Assembly: GCF_000235565.1 (NCBI RefSeq)
Contig: NC_017527.1
Location: forward strand, 372,001-436,000
Reading direction: 5' to 3'
Length of the DNA stretch: 64,000 nt
Origin: Methanothrix harundinacea 6Ac
GTDB lineage: Archaea; Halobacteriota; Methanosarcinia; Methanotrichales; Methanotrichaceae
How positions within the stretch are numbered: position 1 is the stretch's first letter; each line of letters opens with the position of its first letter. The notes under the pieces are model-generated. The model saw only the letters and a list, made by a program, of their open reading frames with translations, was not told the origin of the DNA and made no database searches. This document shows positions 38,488-45,939 of this stretch, piece by piece. Both the position numbers and the translations under genes were made by a program.

Positions 38488-39489
38488 TCATCCGCCCCTG
38501 TCCCGCTTCACCTTCTTCTCGTAGTAGCTCAAGGGGTGGCTCACCCACCGGCAGAGGCCGTCCATCCCGGGGCAGTTGCCGTAGGTGGCCATGGTGGCGC
38601 AGGAGGGGGGCTTGTAAGCAGTCCCGCCCTTCCCCGCGATGTGCTCGACCTGGTAGCGGGTCTTCTCCTCGTCGAAGTCGGGGCTTCTGCCGAAGACCCC
38701 GACCACCTCGTCCACGTTCATCCCCACGGCGAGGAGGAAGGTCGTCAGGGCGAACCGGGCGGTGTGGGCGAGGTTTGCACCATTCGCCACCGCGGCGAGG
38801 AAGCCGCGGATGCAAGGGGGGAAGGCCCCCTCCGTCACCTCCCCCAGGTCGACCCTCTCCTCCGCCCTCCTCTCCCGGAGCTCCTCCACCACCTCGGCGA
38901 GGTCCGGCCGGAGCTTCTCGCATACATCCGGGGATACCTTAAGGGGGAGCCCCCTCGCGACCCGGTCCCTGGCCCTCTCCTCCAGGAGGCGGGCTAGCTC
39001 GGAGCCGGTGACGGCAACCCAGCCAGCCTCCAGGGAGCGGTTGACGAGCTTCCAGCCGGGGCTCTTCATCCTAGCTGCCGCCTTAAGGTAGTCGGAGAAG
39101 GGGACGCGGAGGCCTTCCTGATCGGTCCGGGGATCGACCTCCAGGTCCCGGGCGAGGAGGATCAGGCCGGGGAGATCCTCCCGGGCCATCTTCCGGCTTG
39201 CGAGCTTCGCCTCGGCGAGGGCGTACCTCCTCGCCAGGAGGTCGTCGTCGAGGCAGGAGACCATAACCCTAGCCAGGGGGTAGGATAGAAGCTCCGCCAG
39301 GGGGTGGGTCCTCTCCTCGGGGATCTCCCCCCTCACCGCCCCCAAGACCCTCTCTTTCGCCCTCCTCCTCACGAGGCGGGAGAGCCTGGGCTCCCGGTTC
39401 GGCTCCGCCAGGATCCCCTCCAGGGAGTAGCCCGCCTCCTTCACCCGGGCCGCCGCCTCTCGGGAGAAGGGGTAGTCGGCGAGGCTCAT
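38488..39489 (-). CDS. priL: DNA primase large subunit PriL
   Basis: A 333-residue subunit with an N-terminal helical domain and a C-terminal iron-sulfur domain. Four cysteines are visible in FPPCIRG, PPSCATMATYGNCPG and GLCRWVSHPLSYYEKK, matching the [4Fe-4S] primase pattern. It works with PriS, which is not in the window. ATGA overlap with the upstream pcn gene places replication genes in one operon. Confidence 0.95.
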   Translation of the reverse strand: MSLADYPFSREAAARVKEAGYSLEGILAEPNREPRLSRLVRRRAKERVLGAVRGEIPEERTHPLAELLSYPLARVMVSCLDDDLLARRYALAEAKLASRKMAREDLPGLILLARDLEVDPRTDQEGLRVPFSDYLKAAARMKSPGWKLVNRSLEAGWVAVTGSELARLLEERARDRVARGLPLKVSPDVCEKLRPDLAEVVEELRERRAEERVDLGEVTEGAFPPCIRGFLAAVANGANLAHTARFALTTFLLAVGMNVDEVVGVFGRSPDFDEEKTRYQVEHIAGKGGTAYKPPSCATMATYGNCPGMDGLCRWVSHPLSYYEKKVKRDRGG

Positions 39490-40229
39490 TCCTGCTCTAT
39501 TCTCGGTGCGAGGAGGTAGTTGATCTCGACGCCCTGGCCGAGCTTGAAGCTGATCCTCAGGGGGTAGTCGACCCCCATCTCCAGCTTCACCTCCTGGGCC
39601 TTGCCGATAGCCTTGCTCATGTCGGCGAGGTAGTCCAAAGAGAAGAGAGACCTCGCTTTTCCTGGCTTCAGCCCCAAGAGCTCCGCCCCCGGCATCTTCA
39701 GCTTGAGGGAGTCGATATCCCCCTTCGCCTCCATGTAGAACTGGTCCTCGGGGTCGTCGGTGACGCCCAAAACTACGTGGTCGGAGACCTTCTCGGCGGC
39801 CCTGACCGCCTTCCGGAGGTGGGCTCCGGGAAGGATGACGTGGGCTGGGAGGTCCAGCTCCGGCACCCGGGGCTCTTTTCTTATGGCGCTCGGGTCGATG
39901 AGGCTCAAGGTGTACGAGAGGGAGTTCACCCCTATCTTTAGCTTGTGGTTCTCCTCGTCCAGCTCGAGGGTGACGTTCTCGCCCCGGTCGGCCATGGAGA
40001 GGACGTCGGCGAGCCTCACCAGGTCGACGCCGATCTCGCCGGGGGTCGCCTTGAAGTACTCGAAGGCCTCGGAGTTGAGCCGGAAGGAGACCATGGCCAC
40101 GTTGGCGGGGTCCACAGCCTTCAGCTCAACGCCGTTCTCTGACAGGGTGAACTTCACCTCGTCGACAAGAGACGAAACCGCCTCCACAGCATCCCGCAGG
40201 GTTTCTGCGCTTATCACTGCCTTGAACAT
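39486..40229 (-). CDS. pcn: DNA polymerase sliding clamp PCNA
   Basis: A 247-residue clamp: FKAVISAETLRDAVEAVSSL, the DPANVAMVSFRL loop, the interdomain region and the C-terminal VDYPLRISFKLGQGVEINYLLAPRIEQE. It tethers polymerases, ligase and Fen1. A TATA-like CTATATTTAAG lies near 40266-40277 and a GGAGGGG site precedes the ATG. It is first in pcn-priL-GNAT. Confidence 0.97.
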   Translation of the reverse strand: MFKAVISAETLRDAVEAVSSLVDEVKFTLSENGVELKAVDPANVAMVSFRLNSEAFEYFKATPGEIGVDLVRLADVLSMADRGENVTLELDEENHKLKIGVNSLSYTLSLIDPSAIRKEPRVPELDLPAHVILPGAHLRKAVRAAEKVSDHVVLGVTDDPEDQFYMEAKGDIDSLKLKMPGAELLGLKPGKARSLFSLDYLADMSKAIGKAQEVKLEMGVDYPLRISFKLGQGVEINYLLAPRIEQE

Positions 40230-40284
40230 CCTCGTAGCCCCTCCTTCGGAGAGAACAATTTTATCTTAAATATAGATTATCCCC

Positions 40285-40596
40285 TCAGTCGTACTCTCTC
40301 CAGGTGAAATTGCACTTTGTGCATCTGAAGAAGCGGACCTCGCTCTCGTCGGCGGACCGGAGCTGCCGGAGCCACCAGTAGGCGGTGTCGTTGCCGCACT
40401 CAGGACACTTGTACTTGGTGGTGGGAAGGCCCGCCCCCTCGGAATCCTCGATCACCGTCATGGTCCGCCCTCTCTGCTCGGTCCTGCTGACGAGGCTCTC
40501 GCTCCTCTTCATCTCCAGCCTCTTGCCGCACCTCCGGCAGATCAGGACCCCCTCTGACGGGACCATTATGCTCTTACAATCGGGACAAAACTCCAT
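40285..40596 (-). CDS. tfs: Transcription factor S (TFIIS-like cleavage factor)
   Basis: A 103-residue protein with two zinc ribbons: CPDCKSIM...CRRCGK at the N-terminus and CPECGNDTAYWWLRQLRSADE...CTKCNFTWRE. The catalytic DE pair in RSADESEVRFFRC is intact, so it should stimulate transcript cleavage by backtracked polymerase. I use ATG 40596 (MEFCPDC), the family-typical start, over GTG 40614. The leader would be only a few bases. Confidence 0.95.
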   Translation of the reverse strand: MEFCPDCKSIMVPSEGVLICRRCGKRLEMKRSESLVSRTEQRGRTMTVIEDSEGAGLPTTKYKCPECGNDTAYWWLRQLRSADESEVRFFRCTKCNFTWREYD

Positions 40597-40601
40597 CAGA
40601 G

Positions 40602-40619
40602 GACGAGTACTCACTCGTC
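40602..40619. promoter_or_regulatory. Palindrome between divergent tfs and DUF5612 genes
   Basis: GACGAGT (40602-40608) and ACTCGTC (40613-40619) are perfect complements around ACTC. The dyad lies between the tfs start codon and its TATA-like sequence (minus-strand CTTTAATATG, about 40620-40629), a position where a bound repressor would block initiation. Confidence 0.5.
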
Positions 40620-40697
40620 ATATTAAAGTTTACCAGTTGAGTAATGGGGGAGGATGGCGAAGGGATTCGCCGGAGCGGCTTCATCTGCGAGGTGATC

Positions 40698-41354
40698 ATG
40701 AGCACTGCATTGAACTTGATCTGCGAGAACAGGCCCGGGGTGCTGAGGGACATAGCCGGGGTCGTCGCCAGCCTCGGCGGGAACATCGAGTACACCCAAC
40801 AGTTCGTCCTGGAGCGGGGCGTCCATAGGGGGAAGGCCACCGTATACATGGAGATCGACCAGCTGGCTGCGGGGATGGTGGAGGACCTGGAGGCCCTCCC
40901 CTCGGTGATGGAGGTCACCGTCCATCAGTCCTTCGACGAGATCTACGGCTCGAGGGTGATCATCATAGGGGGCGGAGCCCAGGTCGCCCAGGCGGCGGTC
41001 GGGGCCGTCAACGAGGCGGACCGGCACAACCTCCGGGGGGAGAGGATCAGCGTCGATACGATCCCCCTGGTGGGAGAAGATCCCATAGCCGACGCCGTCA
41101 ACGCCGTCGGCAGGCTCCACAGGGCCTCGGTCCTGGTCCTGGCGGGAGCCCTCATGGGCGGCAGGATCTCCGACGAGGTCCAGAGGCTCCAGGAGGAGGG
41201 GATCCCGGTGATCGCCCTCAAGATGGCGGGCTCTGTGCCCCGTCGCGCAGACCTGGTGGTCACCGACCCGATCCAGGCCGGGACCTTCGCGGTGATGCAC
41301 GTCGCCAAGACTGCGATCTTCGATATAAACAGGGTCCGGGGGATGGAGTTCTGA
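40698..41354 (+). CDS. ACT-domain protein with DUF5612
   Basis: A 218-residue protein. Residues 1-75 are an ACT ligand-binding domain (LNLICENRPGVLRDIAGVVASLGGNIEYTQQF), and residues 76-218 are DUF5612 (VIIIGGGAQVAQAAVGAVNEADRHNLRGE...VLAGALMGGRISDE). ACT domains sense amino acids; the DUF is methanogen-typical and uncharacterised. I use ATG 40698 after GAGGTGATC. A regulatory role is plausible but unproven. Confidence 0.85.
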   Translation: MSTALNLICENRPGVLRDIAGVVASLGGNIEYTQQFVLERGVHRGKATVYMEIDQLAAGMVEDLEALPSVMEVTVHQSFDEIYGSRVIIIGGGAQVAQAAVGAVNEADRHNLRGERISVDTIPLVGEDPIADAVNAVGRLHRASVLVLAGALMGGRISDEVQRLQEEGIPVIALKMAGSVPRRADLVVTDPIQAGTFAVMHVAKTAIFDINRVRGMEF

Positions 41355-41406
41355 GGGAGAAGGGCGGGATGGTGAGGATCAGATAAAATGGGCCAAACGG
41401 GGCCGG

Positions 41407-41664
41407 TCATCCCCGGAGGCCCATAGCCTCCAGGTCCCTGATGGCATCGCCATCGAAGAGCTCCTCCACGGTGTAGAACTCCTCCCCCGCCATGAGGACG
41501 GGGGCGCTGAGGGTGAAGACCCCGTTGACCCGCAGCTCCGTCAGGGCCTCAGCGGTGGCCATATCCACCGTATCGAACTCGGCCCCCCAGCCAGCGAGGA
41601 CCCTCTTGACCTGCTCGCACCGGGGACAGTCGGCGGTGGTGTATACGACGTACTTCAGATGCAT
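41407..41664 (-). CDS. Glutaredoxin/NrdH-like thiol protein
   Basis: An 85-residue thioredoxin-fold protein with YTTADCPRCEQVKRVL, a CPRC redox pair at residues 13-16, and the cis-proline region FTLSAPVLMAGEEFYTVEELFDG. It probably reduces disulfides. The next gene upstream on the same strand (41699-42046) is a cysteine-rich protein 34 bases away, suggesting a shared redox task. Confidence 0.88.
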   Translation of the reverse strand: MHLKYVVYTTADCPRCEQVKRVLAGWGAEFDTVDMATAEALTELRVNGVFTLSAPVLMAGEEFYTVEELFDGDAIRDLEAMGLRG

Positions 41665-41698
41665 CCCTCCTTCTCCGAAACCAGGGCCTTCAGCCGGC

Positions 41699-42046
41699 TC
41701 ATCTCAACACCATCGGGTAACCCTTCTCCGCCCGGACGGCGTAACCCTCGTCGACGGCCCGGTCGGCGCACTCTCGGCAGCAGGAGAAGTTGGCGAGGTA
41801 GGTCACCCCCCCCATCTCGTGCTCGAAGATGTTGTTGCAGCTGAGCCCCATCACCCTCCTGCAGTCCAGACCCCGGCAGAACTCGTGGTCTTCGGCGACG
41901 ATCGGAAACTCGTCCTCAAACCAGATCTTCGGGAGGAGGACCGGGAGTATCGCCATGTCCATGCCGCATCCGCAGGGGCCGTAGGTATCCTCGGGGCCGT
42001 CATAGACGACGGCCCTCTCCATCTTATGGTCCATATATTCCGCCAC
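41699..42046 (-). CDS. Cysteine-rich protein of unknown function
   Basis: A 115-residue protein with cysteines in YGPCGCGMD, HEFCRGLDCRRV, GLSCNNIF and SCCRECADRAVDEGY. The spacing suggests metal or cluster binding. No family recognised. GTG 42046 follows GGGGTGG; ATG 42034 (MDHKMER) is an alternative. The minus-strand AGGTTATTTAGG near 42076-42087 may be its TATA box. It is probably co-transcribed with the glutaredoxin-like gene. Confidence 0.7.
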   Translation of the reverse strand: MAEYMDHKMERAVVYDGPEDTYGPCGCGMDMAILPVLLPKIWFEDEFPIVAEDHEFCRGLDCRRVMGLSCNNIFEHEMGGVTYLANFSCCRECADRAVDEGYAVRAEKGYPMVLR

Positions 42047-42418
42047 CCCATCTCAACCACCATCACAGCCAGAAACCTAAATAACCTTTTTCGTCTCTGG
42101 ACCGGCGGAAGGGGATCGGCGATTGAAGGGGGGGCCGGAATGAAAAATCGGCTCGGCCGAGACCGTTCCGCTCCGTCCCCGTCGGGGCGCTCTCGGAACG
42201 AAAAATAAGGCGTCGTCATGGGGATTTTGGCCGAATATGCTTATAAATTCATTTTTCTTTGATTTATCGGTATAATATTGCCTCTGAGTTTACGAAAATT
42301 ATATATAGAGACCTGATGGACAACCTGGTATCTAATAGGCTCTTTGGTCGGAGAAGAACGGGTTTTAATCCTTTTTCTGACTGTAAGGGCCGCATTCGAT
42401 CGGAGGAGAGGATCAAAA
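42047..42418. other. 372-base intergenic region: dyads and histone promoter
   Basis: The left part holds nested dyads: CGGAA (42136-42140) with TTCCG (42166-42170), the perfect palindrome CTCGGCCGAG (42152-42161), and CCCC-GTC-GGGG (42177-42187). GGAAYGAAAAAT occurs twice (from about 42138 and 42195). The right part is AT-rich with TTATAAATTC (42241-42250) and AAAATTATATATAG (42296-42309), the likely TATA box of the histone gene, which would leave a leader of about 90 bases. No gene seen. Confidence 0.5.
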
Positions 42419-42652
42419 ATGCCGATACTTCCAGTGGCACCGGTCAGCAGACTCATCCGCGAGGCCGGAGCAAAACGGGTCAGCGAGGGGGCGAGGGACG
42501 CCCTGGCAGAGGTTCTGGAGAGCTACGGGATGGAGGTGGCCGAGGAGGCCGTCGAATGGGCGAACCACGCCAAGAGGAAGACGGTGAAGGCCGAGGACAT
42601 CCGGGAGGCGGTCAAGAGGGTGAGGCCCCCCCGGGCCCCGGGGACCGACTGA
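42419..42652 (+). CDS. Archaeal histone
   Basis: A 77-residue single histone fold: PVSRLIREAGAKRVSEGARDAL, VLESYGMEVAEEAVEWANHAKRKTV and KAEDIREAVKRV, with a short RPPRAPGTD tail beyond the core. It packages DNA as dimers and multimers. ATG 42419 is preceded by GGAGGAGAGG. The stop lies directly beside the gatE TATA box. Confidence 0.96.
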   Translation: MPILPVAPVSRLIREAGAKRVSEGARDALAEVLESYGMEVAEEAVEWANHAKRKTVKAEDIREAVKRVRPPRAPGTD

Positions 42653-42662
42653 AATTATATAA
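42653..42662 (+). promoter_or_regulatory. TATA box of gatE
   Basis: AATTATATAA begins right after the histone stop and lies 24-34 bases before the gatE ATG, predicting an almost leaderless transcript. Confidence 0.55.
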
Positions 42663-42686
42663 CCCTGGAGGTAGGGTCGTCCATCT

Positions 42687-44579
42687 ATGCCTGGAAGCTT
42701 AGACTACGCCTCCCTGGGTCTGGTCTGCGGCATCGAGATCCACCAGCAGCTCGATACCGCGGCCAAGCTCTTCTGCGGCTGTCCCACCAGGATCCGAGAG
42801 GTGGAGGAGTCGGACCATCAGTTCTTCAGGTACCTGCGACCGGCGCGAAGCGAGCTGGGCGAGATCGACAGGGCCGCCCTGGAGGAGGTTCTGGTCACCC
42901 GGAAGTTCATCTACAAATCTTACGATTCTACCTGCCTTGTGGAGGCGGACGAGGAGCCCCCAGGGGAGCTGAACCCTGAGGCCCTGGAGATAGGGCTCAT
43001 CGTATCGAGGCTCCTCTCGATGAAGATCGCGGACGAGGTCCATACCATGAGGAAGATCGTCATCGACGGCTCCAACACCTCGGGCTTCCAGAGGACCGCC
43101 TACCTCGCCTCTCACGGCTCGATCGATACCTCCTGCGGGAGGGTAGGGATGGAGACGATCTGCCTCGAGGAGGAGGCGGCCCGGATCGTCGAGGACCGGG
43201 GCGACGAGGTAGTCTACTCCCTCGACCGGCTGGGGATACCCCTCGTCGAGATCTGCACCTCCCCCGACATCGTCTCCCCCGCCCACGCCCGGGAGGTCGC
43301 CGGCCGGCTCGGGATGATCCTCCGGTCGACGGGGAGGGTGAAGAGGGGGCTGGGGACGATCCGCCAGGACGTCAACGTCTCCATCCGGGGCGGGGCCCGG
43401 GTGGAGATCAAGGGGGTCCAGGACCTGAACCTGATCGAGACTATCGTGGCGGTGGAGGCGGAGAGGCAGCACCTCCTCCTGGAGATAAGGGACGAGCTCC
43501 TCCGGCGGGGGGCGATGGTCAGCGACCGGGTCGCGGACGTCACCGGGATATTCGGGCCCACCGAGTCGAAGGTGATCCGGAGTGCCCTCCGGAAGGGGGG
43601 GGCCGTCCTGGCGGTGAAGCTGGCTGGCTTCGCCGACCTCATCGGGGCGGAGATCCAGCCCGGCCGGAGGCTCGGCTCGGAGCTATCGGACCGGGCGAAG
43701 AGGGCGGGGGTCGGCGGGATCTTCCACTCCGATGAGCTTCCAGCCTACGGGATCACCACGAAGGAGGTGGAGGCGGTCCGCTCCGAGCTCGGAGCCGGGG
43801 AGGGGGACGGCTTCGCGATGGTGGCCGCACCCCTGGACCGGGCGGAGGCGGCGATGAAGGCGGTCCTGGAGAGGGCGGCGGAGGCCCTGGTGGGGGTCCC
43901 CGAGGAGACGAGGCGGGCCCTCCCCGAGGGGACGAGCGAGTACATGAGACCCCTTCCCGGATCGGCCAGGATGTACCCGGAGACGGACGTCCCCCCGGTG
44001 GTGGTATCCCCCGAAGATGTGGCGTCCCTTCTCCTCCCCGAGCTCTTCGACGAGAGGGCGGCGAGATACGAAGGAGAGTACGGCTTAAACCGCGAGTTTG
44101 CGACCCTTATGGCCCAATCGCCGTACAACCGCCTCTTCGAGGAGGCGGTCCGGGATCTATCCCTCCCCCCGGCTCTGGTGGTGAGAACCCTGGAGATGAT
44201 ACCGAGGGAGCTGGAGGGGGTCGGGGTCCCCGTATCGAGGCTGCCGGAGTCCAGGCTCAAAGAGGCCCTCGCCCTCGTCGCGGGGAGGAGGGTCGCCAAG
44301 GAGGGGATCCCGAAGCTTCTGGAGGCGATGGCGATGAACCCCGGCCTCTCCGCCTCGGAGGCGGCGTCAGCCACCGGCCTATCGGGCGTCGGCGAAGGGG
44401 ATGTGGAGGCGGTCGTCGCCGCCATCGTCGCCGGCCGGGAAGAGTTCGTCCGGGAGAGGGGCGAGGCGGCCCTGGGACCCCTGATGGGCCTCGTCATGAA
44501 GGAGCTTCGGGGGAAGGCCGACGGAGCCCTCATCAGCGCCGCCCTGAGGCGGGAGATCGAACGGCTTTTGGCCGATTGA
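42687..44579 (+). CDS. gatE: Glutamyl-tRNA(Gln) amidotransferase subunit E
   Basis: A 630-residue subunit of the archaeal GatDE amidotransferase that converts Glu-tRNA-Gln to Gln-tRNA-Gln. It has the GatB-like core (GLVCGIEIHQQLDTAAKLFCGC, NTSGFQRTAYLA, GTIRQDVNVSI, RVEIKGVQDLNLI), an AspRS-like insertion, and a C-terminal YqeY-like tail. GatD is not in the window. Confidence 0.97.
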   Translation: MPGSLDYASLGLVCGIEIHQQLDTAAKLFCGCPTRIREVEESDHQFFRYLRPARSELGEIDRAALEEVLVTRKFIYKSYDSTCLVEADEEPPGELNPEALEIGLIVSRLLSMKIADEVHTMRKIVIDGSNTSGFQRTAYLASHGSIDTSCGRVGMETICLEEEAARIVEDRGDEVVYSLDRLGIPLVEICTSPDIVSPAHAREVAGRLGMILRSTGRVKRGLGTIRQDVNVSIRGGARVEIKGVQDLNLIETIVAVEAERQHLLLEIRDELLRRGAMVSDRVADVTGIFGPTESKVIRSALRKGGAVLAVKLAGFADLIGAEIQPGRRLGSELSDRAKRAGVGGIFHSDELPAYGITTKEVEAVRSELGAGEGDGFAMVAAPLDRAEAAMKAVLERAAEALVGVPEETRRALPEGTSEYMRPLPGSARMYPETDVPPVVVSPEDVASLLLPELFDERAARYEGEYGLNREFATLMAQSPYNRLFEEAVRDLSLPPALVVRTLEMIPRELEGVGVPVSRLPESRLKEALALVAGRRVAKEGIPKLLEAMAMNPGLSASEAASATGLSGVGEGDVEAVVAAIVAGREEFVRERGEAALGPLMGLVMKELRGKADGALISAALRREIERLLAD

Positions 44580-44592
44580 GGGGCAATGAAGC

Positions 44593-44619
44593 GGTCCGAA
44601 CCCCTTGGGGGTTCGGACC
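44593..44619. terminator. Perfect 12-bp hairpin after gatE
   Basis: GGTCCGAACCCC (44593-44604), loop TTG or TTGG, GGGGTTCGGACC (44608-44619): 12 of 12 pairs, starting 14 bases after the gatE stop. The following sequence is AGGGAACCCTATTTATTTC, with only short T-runs. It may terminate gatE, or act as an operator for orc1/cdc6, whose probable TATA box (CTATTTATTTC) is just downstream. Confidence 0.55.
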
Positions 44620-44762
44620 AGGGAACCCTATTTATTTCTGACCGATCCAACTAACATTTTGTCTGTTGAGATCAGCCTCTGGGGGCTTGAGATACGAAAC
44701 GGGAGATCCTCCTCTGGGACGAGACGATCTTCAAGGACCGGGAGGTCCTGGAGTTCGACCAC

Positions 44763-45842
44763 ATGCCGGAGCACTTCGCTCACCGCGAGTCGCAGATGGA
44801 GGCCCTCAAGTTCTGCGTCAGGCCCGCCCTCCAGGGGGGGCGCCCCGTCAGCGCCCTCTGCCTCGGCCCCCCGGGGACGGGGAAGACGACGGCGATCTTC
44901 AAGCTCTTTTCCGAGATGGAGGCCCACTCCTCGAAGGTGGTCCCCGTCCACGTCAACTGCCAGATGGACCATACGAGGCATGCCATATTCCTGCGGATCT
45001 ACAGCAAGCTCCTCGGCCACTCCCCCCCGGCGAGCGGCGTATCCTTCAAGAGGGTCCTGGAGAGGATAGCGAAGACGCTGGCCAAGGATAACCGGGTCCT
45101 GGTGGTGGCCTTGGACGACGTCAACTACCTCTTCCCCGAAAAGGAGGTGGACCGGGTTCTATACACCCTCCTCCGGGGCCACGAGGCCTTCCCCGGGTTC
45201 CGGGCGGGGGTGATCGCCGTCCTCAGCGAGCCGGCCTTGAACTACGTCTTCGATCCCCGGGTGGGGTCGGTCTTCCAGGCGGAGGAGGTGTCTTTTCCCC
45301 TCTACACCCTGGAGGAGATCCGGGACATCCTGGGGCGGCGGGCGGGAATCGGCTTCTACCCGGGGGTGGCTTCTGGGGAGATCCTCGACAAGGTCGCAGA
45401 CCTCACCGAGCGGGCCGGGGACCTCCGGGTCGGGATCGACCTCCTCAAGAGGGCGGGGATGGAGGCGGAGAGGAGGGCCTCCCGGAGGATATCCGACGAG
45501 GACGTCGACCGGGCCTACGAGAGGTCGAGGCTCGTCCACCTATCGAGCGCCCTCAAGCCCCTCCGGGAGGAGGAGCTCCTCCTCCTAGGCCTTGCGGCGG
45601 AGATGGAGTCTGCGAGGGCGGGGGACCTCTATGAGCGGTTTCAGGCCTCCACCGGATCGGGGTACACCCGGTTCCACGAGATTCTGAATAAGCTGGACGC
45701 CGCCAGGCTCGTCGACACCGACTTCAGCGGCCCGGGTCACCGGGGGCGGTCCCGGGTCGTCCGGATCAGGTACGATCCGAAAGAGGTGCTGGCGAGGGTG
45801 AAGAAGGAGAGAGATCCACCGGGCGACGGAGAAAGTATATAG
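44763..45842 (+). CDS. Orc1/Cdc6 replication initiator (N-terminus probably begins upstream)
   Basis: 359 residues from ATG 44763: Walker A LCLGPPGTGKTTAIFKLF, Walker B-like VVALDDVNYLFPEKEVDRVL, sensor VIAVLSEPAL, and a C-terminal winged helix. This DDVN form matches the Cdc6-2-like branch of Methanosarcinales. In-frame codons before 44763 read REILLWDETIFKDREVLEF, the family's normal N-terminus, but no ATG, GTG or TTG exists between them and a stop at 44688. ACG at 44694 sits where ATG is expected, eight bases after GGGGG. The stop overlaps the pstS promoter box. Confidence 0.92.
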   Translation: MPEHFAHRESQMEALKFCVRPALQGGRPVSALCLGPPGTGKTTAIFKLFSEMEAHSSKVVPVHVNCQMDHTRHAIFLRIYSKLLGHSPPASGVSFKRVLERIAKTLAKDNRVLVVALDDVNYLFPEKEVDRVLYTLLRGHEAFPGFRAGVIAVLSEPALNYVFDPRVGSVFQAEEVSFPLYTLEEIRDILGRRAGIGFYPGVASGEILDKVADLTERAGDLRVGIDLLKRAGMEAERRASRRISDEDVDRAYERSRLVHLSSALKPLREEELLLLGLAAEMESARAGDLYERFQASTGSGYTRFHEILNKLDAARLVDTDFSGPGHRGRSRVVRIRYDPKEVLARVKKERDPPGDGESI

Positions 45843-45911
45843 AATATATAATGAACAATAGTGTAATCTGGGATAATGTAGTCTATTTATCCTATTGTCA
45901 TAAATCTTATA
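45835..45911 (+). promoter_or_regulatory. Pho-type promoter of pstS (copy 1)
   Basis: Box GTATATAGAATATAT (45835-45849) overlaps the orc1/cdc6 stop codon. The TATA box CTATTTAT is at 45883-45890 (48 bases from box start) and TTATA at 45907-45911, exactly 24 bases after the TATA start and so near the predicted transcription start. The remaining leader is about 28 bases. Confidence 0.65.
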
Positions 45912-45939
45912 GCAGATACCTGTAAGCAGATCTTCCCTG

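Noticed and set aside
44580-44690. Replication origin next to orc1/cdc6
   Set aside because: One dyad and some AT-rich sequence are present but no repeated ORB-like elements, so I cannot support an origin.
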